From NCBI GenBank assembly GCA_020050435.1, contig JAGVKQ010000019.1, forward strand, positions 62,001 through 126,000: DNA of 64,000 nt, given 5' to 3'. Below the pieces are notes generated by a model. That model did no database searches. It saw only the letters and a program-made list of their open reading frames with translations, and had not been told where the DNA came from. The position numbers and the translations under genes were made by a program. The DNA is from Candidatus Caenarcanales bacterium. GTDB lineage: Bacteria > Cyanobacteriota > Vampirovibrionia > 2-02-FULL-35-15. Shown here in pieces: positions 9,029-17,756 of this stretch (its first letter is position 1; each line of letters opens with the position of its first letter).

Positions 9029-10213
9029 TTAAGAGTTATTTAGTTTTAATGCTTTTGCAAGAGCAGGAATGGTAGTTCCTTGTACCACCATAGATATAAG
9101 AACAACGAAAAAGACTACATTAAAAATCATTTCTGATTTTGGTACATGGGCTAATAATGGAAAAGTTGCCAGTATTATTGGGACTGCACCACGTAGTCCT
9201 AGCCAGGAAATAAGGATTTTTTCTTTAAAACTTAGTTTTGTGAAAATTAAGCTTGCAAAAACACTAATAGGACGAGCAATCAAAGCAAGAAATATAGATG
9301 CAAGTATGCCTTTATCCATTACGTGAACTAAGTGTGATGGATAAACTAAGAGTCCAAGTGTAAAAAACATTATTATTTGCATTAACCATATAAGTCCATC
9401 ATGAAAGTTCATTATTTCAATTTTGTTTTGAATTATGGATTTACTAAGCATTATGCCAAGAATATAAACCGCTAAAAACCCACTACCATGAAAAAAAGTT
9501 GTTATACCATAGGTAAACAGAACAAATGAAATAGAAAGAACTGGATACAGTCCTTCATACTCAAGGTTTATAGAATTTAGAATTGATACTGCTAGCATCC
9601 CCATGCATAAGCCCATTGCTGTTCCGATAACAAACTGGCTAAAGAAAAAGCCTATAAACTCAGCATAGCCAGATAGTCTATTTGTAACTAAGCTTGTCAA
9701 AGCTATAGTCATAAAAACAGCCATAGGGTCATTTATTCCTGACTCCAGCTCAACCAATGATAAAAGTTTATGATTAATGGCAAGTTTTTTTTCTTTTATA
9801 AGTGAAAAAACTGCAGCTGGATCTGTGGGTGAAATAATTGCACCTAGTAGAAGCCCTTCAAATAAAGTAAAGCCAAGTAAATTTTTTGAAAGTATACAAA
9901 TTAATACTGCAGAAAAAACTACACCTACAGTGGAAAGTGAAATACCTTCCCATATAATAGCTTTTGTTCGTTTCCATTTTGAACTTAATCCACTTGAAAA
10001 TAAAATAAATATCAATGCAATAATTCCAAGAAATTGTGCTAATCCAGCATCATTAAAATAAATACCTCCAGGTCCGTCTGATCCCGCCAGCATTCCAATA
10101 ATTAAAAAAAGTAAAAGAGCTGGAATGTTAAGTTTTGAAGAAGCTTTGCTGGAAAATACACTTAGCATTAAAAAAACTGATGAAATTAAAATTATTTGTT
10201 CGGTTTCAAGCAT
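9029..10213 (-). CDS. CPA1-type monovalent cation/proton antiporter (NhaP2-like, no C-terminal domain)
   Basis: A 394-residue membrane protein with about 12 helices. Family motifs include ALLLFLIIGMLAGSDGPGG near residue 35, GAIISPTDPAAVFSLIKEKKL near 123 and LVELESGINDPMAVFMTIAL near 150, where the ND pair is the ion-binding aspartate site of CPA1 exchangers. It lacks the TrkA_C/RCK extension of longer NhaP2 proteins. It overlaps the hydrogenase small-subunit gene by 22 bases, so it is now translated from the hydrogenase transcript. Its first 17 codons are duplicated at 17781-17834, on the other side of that locus. Na+, K+ or other specificity cannot be read. Confidence 0.85.
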   Translation of the reverse strand: MLETEQIILISSVFLMLSVFSSKASSKLNIPALLLFLIIGMLAGSDGPGGIYFNDAGLAQFLGIIALIFILFSSGLSSKWKRTKAIIWEGISLSTVGVVFSAVLICILSKNLLGFTLFEGLLLGAIISPTDPAAVFSLIKEKKLAINHKLLSLVELESGINDPMAVFMTIALTSLVTNRLSGYAEFIGFFFSQFVIGTAMGLCMGMLAVSILNSINLEYEGLYPVLSISFVLFTYGITTFFHGSGFLAVYILGIMLSKSIIQNKIEIMNFHDGLIWLMQIIMFFTLGLLVYPSHLVHVMDKGILASIFLALIARPISVFASLIFTKLSFKEKILISWLGLRGAVPIILATFPLLAHVPKSEMIFNVVFFVVLISMVVQGTTIPALAKALKLNNS

Positions 10214-10216
10214 AGC
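10166..10216. repeat. 51-bp perfect direct repeat, antiporter-side copy
   Basis: These 51 bases are identical, in the same orientation, to 17787-17837. They cover the antiporter start codon and its first 16 codons. Similarity continues for about 10 more bases beyond 10216 with two or three mismatches. The repeat also encodes, in another frame, the last codons of the hydrogenase small subunit. It marks one boundary of the presumed inserted segment. Confidence 0.95.
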
Positions 10217-10716
10217 TTTAATTTTACAGTACTCTTTTTAATTTTTTTTGAATTCAGGAGTTCTTTACAAAGTAATAATCCATTTAATATTTCACTAGGA
10301 GTAGGGGGATTGCCTGGGATATAAATATCAACCGGTAAAAAATCATCTACTTTTCCTAAGCAAGCATAACTTTTCTCATATATAGAACCATTGCAAGCCC
10401 CATCTCCAATAGCTATAACTATTTTGGGAGAAGGCATTGCATTGTAAGTTTTTTCCATTGCAATTTTTAAATGTCTTGTTACGGGGCCACTTACAGTTAA
10501 AACATCTGCATGTCTTGGAGAGGCGGTAAAATCAATTCCAAATTGTGTGAGATCATAAATCGGGTTAGACAAAGCTAATAACTCAGCTTCTTCTGCATTA
10601 CAAGACCCAGTATCTAAATGACGTATAAGCAATGATTTACTTAGAGCATGTTTAGTATTTTTATCAAGCTTTTTAATCCTAGATAATTCAGTTCTGATGA
10701 TTTCAGTATTTAACAT
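10192..10716 (-). CDS. hyfI: Group 4 hydrogenase-like small subunit (HyfI/NuoB-like) with altered cluster site
   Basis: NuoB/HycG-type electron-transfer subunit, about 174 residues. Family landmarks are GSCNAEEAEL, the strongly conserved SPRHADVLTVSGPVTRHL, GDGACNGSIY and PVDIYIPGNPPTP. Compared with HycG (GGCNGCEIEI, GACGNSGGIF, IPGCPPTP), two of the four [4Fe-4S] ligand cysteines are replaced (C to E and C to N). The C-terminus is short, and its last seven residues are encoded inside the 51-bp repeat. Two ATGs are possible, 10725 and 10716. I chose 10716 because the G-rich ribosome-site tract lies only one base from 10725 but about 10 from 10716. Confidence 0.82.
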   Translation of the reverse strand: MLNTEIIRTELSRIKKLDKNTKHALSKSLLIRHLDTGSCNAEEAELLALSNPIYDLTQFGIDFTASPRHADVLTVSGPVTRHLKIAMEKTYNAMPSPKIVIAIGDGACNGSIYEKSYACLGKVDDFLPVDIYIPGNPPTPSEILNGLLLCKELLNSKKIKKSTVKLKLCLKPNK

Positions 10717-10726
10717 TTTTAACATT

Positions 10727-10735
10727 CCCCCCCCC
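10727..10735 (-). promoter_or_regulatory. G9 homopolymer in the ribosome-binding site of the small-subunit gene
   Basis: On the minus strand the stop codon of the large subunit is followed by GA and then nine Gs before AATG. This tract supplies the only Shine-Dalgarno-like sequence for the small subunit. A run of nine Gs is exceptional in DNA this A+T-rich and is prone to slippage. Confidence 0.6.
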
Positions 10736-10737
10736 TC

Positions 10738-12315
10738 TTATCTGTCAACGCATGCATAACAAAGATTAAAACTTTTATTAACTAGTGGACTATCAGGAAC
10801 TATGTTTCTTCCTTTTGTTGCTTGGATTACCCCTCTCCAATTCATATATGATGCACTTCTTACATGCCACCTTGAAATTTTATTTTTCTTATCTAAAATC
10901 AAACAGTGAATTAAAGAGCCTTTTGCTGATTCTACTGCTCCGATTCCAGGTTCTAGCATAGATGAAAATAGTTCTGGGATTTCTTCTTTTATTTTTCCTG
11001 TAGGTAGTTTATCTATAATTTTTCGAATAAAATCAAAAATTGAATAAATATCTTTAACTCTAACCTTAGTTCTAGCTAATGCATCTCCTTCCGTTTCAAT
11101 ATTGATTTCTGGAGTGAAATCATGGTAACCTGCATATTTGAAATCTCTTCTTAAATCAATATCTATTCCTGAAGCTCGTGCTGCTGGTCCCACTATTCCA
11201 AATTTCTTTGCTTGAATAAAGCTTAACTCTCCTGTAGTTTCAAGACGATCAAGAAGTGTATCAGAATCGATAATGATTTTTTCTAATGATTTGAATTCTT
11301 TTTTTAAGTTTTGTAATTCGTCTTTTAAAGATTTAAACTCATCATCATTAATATCTCTTTTTAAACCACCAACAGTATTTAATCCTCTGAAAAATCTATG
11401 ATTTGTAAGATTGAAAGTGATTTGCATAGCTTTTTCTCTAAAGCTAGCTGCTTGCATGGAAGCTATAGCAAAACCACTAGCAGAACATATAGCAGACAAG
11501 TCAGCCAGATGGCTATTTAATCTTTCTAGTTCTAAGCAAATAGTTCTTATATATGTTGCTCTTTTAGGAATATTTATTTTACTTAGACTTTCTACAGCCT
11601 GACAGTATGCCGTAGAATGCGAATAAGAACACATTCCACACACATGTTCTGCCAGTATAAGCCCTTCTTCTATGGTTTTTCCTTCTGCACTTTTTTCAAT
11701 ACCTTTATGTGTATAGAAAAGCTGAGCATTAAAATCAAGTATTTGTTCACCAATAGTGCAAAACCTTAAATGTCCTGGCTCTATTATTCCTGCATGGATT
11801 GGTCCTACTGCTACTTGATGCATTCCTTCAGCATGAGGCTGTGTGAACTGATGAGGGACTTCTGAGATTTCAATTTCTGTATTTAACTTAAAATCTTTTC
11901 GCATAGGGAAGTGTTTTCCATGAGGAAAGTCTCCATGCAGAACTAGTGGTAGCAAATCTACTCCTTCAGCAACTATTCCAAACATATCATGAATCTCACG
12001 CTCAAACCATTCTGCCGCTGGAATTAACTTACTGATGGTGGGATATGAGGGTTTTGTCTCATCTAAACAAACTTTAAATGTAAGTAAAGAAGCTGTATTT
12101 AAAATTAGAAAAATTAAATGCAGTTTATATTTCTTATTTAATGATCTTTCATCTATGGCAAACATTGTTAGAAATGATACTTTTTCTTTCAATAAAACTT
12201 CAATGGAATCTTGTAAATCTTCTTTTTGAATGTTACACAATAAATGATTGGTGTTGATGGTGCTTTCATCAAGGTTACATTTTTTTAATACAGATATTAT
12301 GTTTGATTTATTCAT
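10738..12315 (-). CDS. hyfG: Group 4 [NiFe]-hydrogenase-like large subunit (HyfG/HycE-like, NuoC-NuoD fusion)
   Basis: A 525-residue protein with a NuoC-like N-terminal part (about residues 30-135, ending HFPMRKDF) fused to a NuoD-like catalytic part. Both NiFe-ligand pairs are visible: HVCGMCSYSHS (about 228-238) and NLCYACVDR at the extreme C-terminus. The gene stops directly after that Arg, which corresponds to the processing point in HycE (PCYSCTDR/MTVVD), so no cleavable tail remains. It overlaps the upstream hyfF-like gene by 4 bases. Activity could be H2 evolution or oxidation, or another two-electron reaction. No formate dehydrogenase is nearby. Confidence 0.88.
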   Translation of the reverse strand: MNKSNIISVLKKCNLDESTINTNHLLCNIQKEDLQDSIEVLLKEKVSFLTMFAIDERSLNKKYKLHLIFLILNTASLLTFKVCLDETKPSYPTISKLIPAAEWFEREIHDMFGIVAEGVDLLPLVLHGDFPHGKHFPMRKDFKLNTEIEISEVPHQFTQPHAEGMHQVAVGPIHAGIIEPGHLRFCTIGEQILDFNAQLFYTHKGIEKSAEGKTIEEGLILAEHVCGMCSYSHSTAYCQAVESLSKINIPKRATYIRTICLELERLNSHLADLSAICSASGFAIASMQAASFREKAMQITFNLTNHRFFRGLNTVGGLKRDINDDEFKSLKDELQNLKKEFKSLEKIIIDSDTLLDRLETTGELSFIQAKKFGIVGPAARASGIDIDLRRDFKYAGYHDFTPEINIETEGDALARTKVRVKDIYSIFDFIRKIIDKLPTGKIKEEIPELFSSMLEPGIGAVESAKGSLIHCLILDKKNKISRWHVRSASYMNWRGVIQATKGRNIVPDSPLVNKSFNLCYACVDR

Positions 12316-13793
12316 AATATTCCTTTTCCATGAATAATTTCTACGGATCTATTTAATAATTTAAACAAGGGTGCTGGTATCCAGACACTTAATAATGTAA
12401 TGATAAACAGTGGTATTACTAATGCTAAAACTCCTAATTTGCTTACTTCTTCTCTAAGATTATTCTTTTCTTCAGTGCTGTTTCCTATAGTCATATTCAT
12501 AGTTTGGTACATTATTGCACCAAAAATAATAAGTGAAAATAATATAAATAATGAGCTAATAACCCAATGCTTTTCAAGTATTCCAGCTCTGATTATATAA
12601 AACTCACTTAAGAAAACTGAAAAAGGTGGTGATCCCATTAAAGCAAGTGCTCCGATTAAAAATATTGTTCCACTAAATGGCATTATATTTATGGCAGATT
12701 TGATTTTACTTATATCTTTTGTTTGAAATTTTAATGAGAGGTTTCCTGCTGTAAAGAACATTAAAGTTTTTGTGATTGCATGATTAAACATGTGGAATAC
12801 TGCTCCGAATATAGACAGTGGACTTCCTATTCCTAATCCAGTCACAATTATTCCTATGTGTTCAAGGCTGCTATATGCTAATAAACGTTTGATCTGATTT
12901 TGTGTCATTATAAATGGAACTGATAGTGCAATAGAAAACATTCCAAAAAACAGTAACATGTTATTGGTAAATGCTGCACCGATAGATTCATTAGCAATAA
13001 TAGTAAATCTAATAATGCTGTAAAGACTGCACTTTAAAAGAACTCCGGAAAGTAATGCACTGACTGGTGTAGGTGCTTCACTGTAAGCATCTGGTAACCA
13101 TGAATGCATAGGAGCAAGACCTACTTTTGTTCCATAGCCGATTAGTATAAATGCAAAAGCTAACTTTATTATATTGGGATTAAATTTCTTTGATATAGAA
13201 AGTAAATAATCCCAGTTTAAACTTAAAGACTCAACTCCTCCAGAGTGAATTGCAGCATAGAAGCATAGAATGATTCCTATCATTGCAAATGCAATTCCAA
13301 CACTACAAAGTATTATATATTTCCAGGCAGCTTCAATGGAAGTGCTCTTATTGTAGTACCCTACTAGGAAAGCAGAAATCAGTGTAATTACCTCTATTCC
13401 AACCCAGACAAGTCCTATGTTATTAGAAATTACAACTGTTAGCATTGTGAGCACAAAAATATTCAGTAAAAAATAGAATTTTTTCAATTTCCATAAAGGG
13501 AAAGAATATTCCTCATTACTTTTAATCATATAATCGGCTGAATACAAAGAAACAAGCAAGCTAACAGTGCCAATTATTAAAATTAGTAATCCACTGAAAG
13601 CATCTATATAAACCAGATTGTTGAAAGATTTAATTACGCCTAGTTTAATTACGTTATTTAATAATTTAATTACAACTAAAAGTAAACACAAAGATCCCGA
13701 TATCTGAATAGGAGCAAACTGTTTTTCATTTTTAGGCAATAAGCAAAGAATCGCAGTAATGAAAGGAATTAGTATAAGTAAAATTATTTCCAT
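12312..13793 (-). CDS. hyfF: Hydrogenase-4 component F-like proton-pumping subunit (NuoM/N-like)
   Basis: A 493-residue antiporter-like subunit with about 14 helices. Conserved motifs include GLVWVGIEVITLISAFLVGYY (with the buried Glu), GYGTKVGLAPMHSWLPDAYSEAPTPVSALLSGVLLKCSLY and HMFNHAITKTLMFFTAGNL, all typical of complex-I NuoL/M/N and HyfF. It forms part of the membrane arm expected to translocate H+ or Na+. It is two bases from the hyfE-like stop and overlaps the large-subunit start by 4 bases. Confidence 0.9.
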   Translation of the reverse strand: MEIILLILIPFITAILCLLPKNEKQFAPIQISGSLCLLLVVIKLLNNVIKLGVIKSFNNLVYIDAFSGLLILIIGTVSLLVSLYSADYMIKSNEEYSFPLWKLKKFYFLLNIFVLTMLTVVISNNIGLVWVGIEVITLISAFLVGYYNKSTSIEAAWKYIILCSVGIAFAMIGIILCFYAAIHSGGVESLSLNWDYLLSISKKFNPNIIKLAFAFILIGYGTKVGLAPMHSWLPDAYSEAPTPVSALLSGVLLKCSLYSIIRFTIIANESIGAAFTNNMLLFFGMFSIALSVPFIMTQNQIKRLLAYSSLEHIGIIVTGLGIGSPLSIFGAVFHMFNHAITKTLMFFTAGNLSLKFQTKDISKIKSAINIMPFSGTIFLIGALALMGSPPFSVFLSEFYIIRAGILEKHWVISSLFILFSLIIFGAIMYQTMNMTIGNSTEEKNNLREEVSKLGVLALVIPLFIITLLSVWIPAPLFKLLNRSVEIIHGKGIL

Positions 13794-13795
13794 TT

Positions 13796-14467
13796 TTATC
13801 CTTTTAATTTACTTAATTTGCTTACATCTATGGAGTCGAATGATTGTTTTATTCTAAGTGTCCAGACTCCCATAATTAGTACTCCTATAAATAAATCTAG
13901 AGAAATTCCCATTTCAACTACAAAAGGCATTCCAAATACTGTGTCTAATGTAAGGGCGAAAATCCCATTTTCCATTACATACAAGCCAATAATTTGTGTG
14001 AGAGCTTTTTTTCTACTTATCATTATTAATAAGCCAATTAATATAATGGATATTGCAGCATTAAATAGTCCTGGGTAATATGCTATCCTTCCAAAATTTT
14101 GTGTCATTGATAAGCCGTAAACAAATGCAATTAATGCAGAGGCAATTAATACTGTAGTTGAAGGACTTATTATCGGTACAACCTCTTTGTTTGCCTGACT
14201 TTTATCAATTACAAAATTCAAAGCAAGTGGTATTACAATGCATTTTCCTAAAAGAGTTATTATTGCTATTCGCAGAGTTTCTGGATTATTAATTGAAAAT
14301 CCTATTATCAGGGTTATTATTACCAGGCATGAAGATTGAAGTAAATAAAATTTAACTATAGATTTTAGTCTATTACTTCCTGTAATTAAAATGCTCATTA
14401 AAAGTAAAACTACAGTAAAGTAACTGATTATTGGAGTTGTAAATTCTTGTGTTAGAAAGTTATTCAT
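13796..14467 (-). CDS. hyfE: Hydrogenase-4 component E-like membrane subunit
   Basis: A 223-residue protein with about seven helices that fits HyfE. The motif LYVMENGIFALTLDTVFGMPFVVEMGISLDLFIGVLIMGVWTLRI carries the Glu and Asp residues typical of the NuoK-like core of HyfE. Its start overlaps the stop of the hyfC-like gene as ATGA, indicating translational coupling. Confidence 0.85.
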   Translation of the reverse strand: MNNFLTQEFTTPIISYFTVVLLLMSILITGSNRLKSIVKFYLLQSSCLVIITLIIGFSINNPETLRIAIITLLGKCIVIPLALNFVIDKSQANKEVVPIISPSTTVLIASALIAFVYGLSMTQNFGRIAYYPGLFNAAISIILIGLLIMISRKKALTQIIGLYVMENGIFALTLDTVFGMPFVVEMGISLDLFIGVLIMGVWTLRIKQSFDSIDVSKLSKLKG

Positions 14468-15435
14468 GGCATTGAAACCCTTCCTAATTCTTGAATAACC
14501 AGAATTAATGCTAGTACTGAAATTGCAAAAGAAGTTACAAGTATGTCTTTCACTCTAAACAATCTGACCTTTGCAATAACAGTTTCACCTAGAGTAATAA
14601 TAATTGAAATAATAAGAATTTTTAAAATATAAAATGCTAATCCAGTACTTATGCTAATTAAAGTAAATTTGTTTATAATTCCCCAAGGAAAAATTAAATT
14701 ACAAATTAAAGAAATTATTATTAATTGCTTTAACCAATTAGCCCAAACCATTAACCCAAGTAATTTTCCGGAGTACTCTAATAACATTCCTTCATGAATC
14801 ATAGTAAGTTCATAGTGAGTTTCCTGATTGTCAAATGGAATCCTTCCTATTTCAGCAATAGAAATTATAAACAATGCAAATATGGCAAGAACATAGCTAA
14901 TGGAAGGAAAAGTTAAATCATGTTTTACAAGTGAGGTTATTATAGTAGGAATTTGCGTTGAGTTAGATAGTAAACATAAAACAATGAGAGAAAGAAGCAT
15001 AACTGGCTCAATTAAAACAGAAAGCATCATTTCTCTACTGCTAGCCATTCCACAAAACCCACTTCCTGGTTCCATTGCTGCAAGAGACATAAAAAATCTT
15101 CCTAAACTAAGCAAGTAAACAAAAAGAATTACTCCGCCAAACATACCAATACTCTCAATTTCAAAAAACATTGGTACAAATAGTCCTGCAGTAAGAGTTG
15201 AAGAAAAAACAATTAAAGGAGTTGTAGAGAAAATCCATGATGTTTGATCTGATATAACTGTTTCCTTGTGAAAGTATTTAGTTAAATCATAGTATCCTTG
15301 AAACAGTGGAATCCCTTTTCTTCCCTGTAATAAACCCTTCATTTTTTTAATTACAGAATTTACCATTGGAGAAAGTAAAAGCAGTCCAATTATTTGACTT
15401 AATATTAGTATTATATTTTTTGTTTCAATATTCAT
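14464..15435 (-). CDS. hyfC: Hydrogenase-4 component C-like membrane subunit (NuoH-like)
   Basis: A 323-residue NuoH/HycD/HyfC-type protein with eight or more helices. Diagnostic pieces are KGLLQGRKGIPLFQGYYDLTKYFHKE (the quinone-chamber loop region), EPGSGFCGMASSREMM and ISIAEIGRIPFDNQETHYELTMIHEGMLLEYSG. This subunit anchors the hydrophilic domain to the ion-translocating arm. The frame opens at TTG 15447, but ATG 15435 overlaps the hyfB-like stop as ATGA and is the better start. Confidence 0.88.
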   Translation of the reverse strand: MNIETKNIILILSQIIGLLLLSPMVNSVIKKMKGLLQGRKGIPLFQGYYDLTKYFHKETVISDQTSWIFSTTPLIVFSSTLTAGLFVPMFFEIESIGMFGGVILFVYLLSLGRFFMSLAAMEPGSGFCGMASSREMMLSVLIEPVMLLSLIVLCLLSNSTQIPTIITSLVKHDLTFPSISYVLAIFALFIISIAEIGRIPFDNQETHYELTMIHEGMLLEYSGKLLGLMVWANWLKQLIIISLICNLIFPWGIINKFTLISISTGLAFYILKILIISIIITLGETVIAKVRLFRVKDILVTSFAISVLALILVIQELGRVSMP

Positions 15436-17396
15436 AAGCTTACCCAAATAATAGAAATTACTAAAGCAATAAAAATATAAGTCAAGTAAACCTGCACAAC
15501 TCCTGACTGAACGGTTTTGACTTTGTAGGAGAATTTATTTAAGACATCATAAATGGGAAGATAAATCCACTTGTAGTAAAAATCTTTTGGGATATGTAGT
15601 CCTGAAAAAATGACCTCTATGGGTTGAATGAAGCCAGTAGGAGTGTATTCAAACTCAGCCTTAGGACTTATTCCACAACTCCATGTTTCATCTTTTCTTG
15701 TAGTGGTTTTATTATTAACTAACTTAGGGATAATAAATCCAAGAAAAGAGAAACTTAAAAGTAGCAAAAGAATTAGAGTTGGTGAATAATGTCCTGAAAC
15801 AGTATTATTTATGTGTAATATTTGATTATTAGAAAATGCCGCTGAGTTAACTTGACTTAAATTAATTAAAGTAGAAGCAGCTGGACAAATCAATGAAATT
15901 GTAAATAATGGAAACAGTCCTATTAATAAACATAGACTTGAAGATATAAATAAACTGAATATCATAGACTTGGAAGATTCTTGAGCATACTCTACTAAAT
16001 GCGTTCTAGGCATTGCCATAAATATTCCTGAAAATAATTTTATAAATGTTGCAATGCATATAGCACCAGTTAAACCTAATAATGAAGCGGAGATTATTCC
16101 TATAGTTTTTATAACATTTGAAGAAGTGTTAAACAGAGCCAGTAAATTCTGAAATATAAGCCATTCACTTGCAAAGCCATTTAGTGGAGGAAATGCACAG
16201 ATAGCCAGGACTCCGATCAAGAAAAACAAAGATGTTTTTGGCATCTTTTTTATTAATCCGCCTAATTTGGAAAAACTTCTTGTATGAGTTGTTGAGATTA
16301 CTGAACCTGAAGCCATAAAAAGTAATGATTTAAAAATAGAGTGATTTAGGGTGTGAAATAAGCTTATAACTAAAGAAATAGCTGCAAGGTCATAGAGTCT
16401 TAAGCTGTAAAAAATAATTCCAGTGCTGATGGGAATGAAAATTATGCCAATATTTTCTATGCTGCTATATGCAAGAAGTCTTTTTATATCATTTTCCTGA
16501 GAAGCGTAGATAATTCCAACCAATGCTGTAGATACCGCTACTAAAAGTAAACAAACTCCCCACCAATATGAATTAGGGTTTAAAAACTCAAAAGTTACAC
16601 GTAATAATCCATATATTGCTGTTTTAATCATAACTCCAGACATTAGGGCAGATATATGGCTAGGTGCTGCTGGATGTGCTTCTGGAAGCCAGATGTGTAA
16701 TGGAATTAATCCTGCTTTAGTTCCAAAACCAATCAATGCAAAAATAAACAATAAAAGATTTAAATTATCAGGCATTTTTTTATAAACGCCATGGAATGAT
16801 TCAAATGAAAAGCTTCCAGAATAGTTTGCCATTATTAAAAATAAAAATAATAAAAAAGCTGATCCAATATGCGTCATTAAGAGATAGATAAAACCTGCAG
16901 ATCTTGATTCATCACTAGAAGTGTTAGAAATAATTAGCCCATAGGATATTAAGGTCATTGATTCCCAGAAGATTAAAAACAGCAGTGCATCATTAGCACT
17001 TACCAAAAGAATCATTGATAATAAAAACAAATTGTATAAAAATACTAAAAGAGGTATTGATGTTTTTGTAGATTCTGATTTTAAATAGCCAATTGAAAAA
17101 ATTGAAACAGAAATTGAAATTAATGAGATTAAGAAAATAAAAAATGCTGAAAATGGGTCTACTGAAAGAATGGGAGTTAATAATGGAATATTTATAGGTA
17201 ATTCTATTTTAAAACTGTTCTTGTGGAGTAAAACATTGACTGAACTAAGAAGGCTGAAAAGTGCAGCAATTATTGCGAAAATACTAGATGTATATATGCC
17301 AAGCTTATTTGAATACAGTCCTAATACGAGTGAAAATAATGCCCCGATAATAAAAAACAATATAGAGAATTCAAGCAGTAAAATATTATTTTCCAT
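15432..17396 (-). CDS. hyfB: Hydrogenase-4 component B-like proton-pumping subunit (NuoL-like)
   Basis: A 654-residue NuoL-type antiporter-like subunit and the first structural gene of the operon. Visible motifs are LLFLIFWESMTLISYGLIISN (with buried Glu), GFGTKAGLIPLHIWLPEAHPAAPSHISALMSGVMIKTAIYGLLR and LFHTLNHSIFKSLLFMASGSVI. A C-terminal extension with a further helix is present, as in HyfB. It starts six bases after the ArsR gene stop. HyfA, HyfD and the ferredoxin-like HyfH of E. coli hydrogenase 4 have no counterpart here. Confidence 0.9.
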   Translation of the reverse strand: MENNILLLEFSILFFIIGALFSLVLGLYSNKLGIYTSSIFAIIAALFSLLSSVNVLLHKNSFKIELPINIPLLTPILSVDPFSAFFIFLISLISISVSIFSIGYLKSESTKTSIPLLVFLYNLFLLSMILLVSANDALLFLIFWESMTLISYGLIISNTSSDESRSAGFIYLLMTHIGSAFLLFLFLIMANYSGSFSFESFHGVYKKMPDNLNLLLFIFALIGFGTKAGLIPLHIWLPEAHPAAPSHISALMSGVMIKTAIYGLLRVTFEFLNPNSYWWGVCLLLVAVSTALVGIIYASQENDIKRLLAYSSIENIGIIFIPISTGIIFYSLRLYDLAAISLVISLFHTLNHSIFKSLLFMASGSVISTTHTRSFSKLGGLIKKMPKTSLFFLIGVLAICAFPPLNGFASEWLIFQNLLALFNTSSNVIKTIGIISASLLGLTGAICIATFIKLFSGIFMAMPRTHLVEYAQESSKSMIFSLFISSSLCLLIGLFPLFTISLICPAASTLINLSQVNSAAFSNNQILHINNTVSGHYSPTLILLLLLSFSFLGFIIPKLVNNKTTTRKDETWSCGISPKAEFEYTPTGFIQPIEVIFSGLHIPKDFYYKWIYLPIYDVLNKFSYKVKTVQSGVVQVYLTYIFIALVISIIWVSL

Positions 17397-17402
17397 TTAT
17401 TT

Positions 17403-17726
17403 TTATCTCTTCGATAGTCCCTTTAATAAATTTTGTATATCTATCAATTGTTCATTAAATATTTTTTTAGTTTCATCAAGTAGTTTAAAAATAATAGAAT
17501 GTCTAATAGAGTAGTAAATATTATTTCCAGATTTTCTAGTGATTACTATATTATTATTTCTAAGGATTGCTAGCTGTTGAGAAACGTTTGGAGCTTCAAT
17601 ACCCAGTCTTTTTTTTAATTCATTTACCGTAAGCTCTCCATTGCGGAGTTCATCTATTATTTGAATCCTAATTGGGTTGGCAAGTGCTTTAAAAAATGTT
17701 GCTTTAAATTCTCTTAGTCTCTTCAT
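17403..17726 (-). CDS. ArsR/SmtB-family winged-helix regulator
   Basis: Start set at ATG 17726 (MKRLREFKATFFKALANPIRIQII), giving 107 residues, a usual ArsR length. The GTG at 17771 would place a perfect palindromic operator inside the coding region. Helix-turn-helix: ELTVNELKKRLGIEAPNVSQQLAILRNNNIV, then a wing RKSGNNIYYSI. There are no cysteines, so a classical Cys metal site (CxC) is absent. It is the first gene of the hydrogenase transcript and probably controls it. Confidence 0.87.
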   Translation of the reverse strand: MKRLREFKATFFKALANPIRIQIIDELRNGELTVNELKKRLGIEAPNVSQQLAILRNNNIVITRKSGNNIYYSIRHSIIFKLLDETKKIFNEQLIDIQNLLKGLSKR

Positions 17727-17756
17727 TTTTTTTGTTCTGTTTGTTCGTTTAGTATA

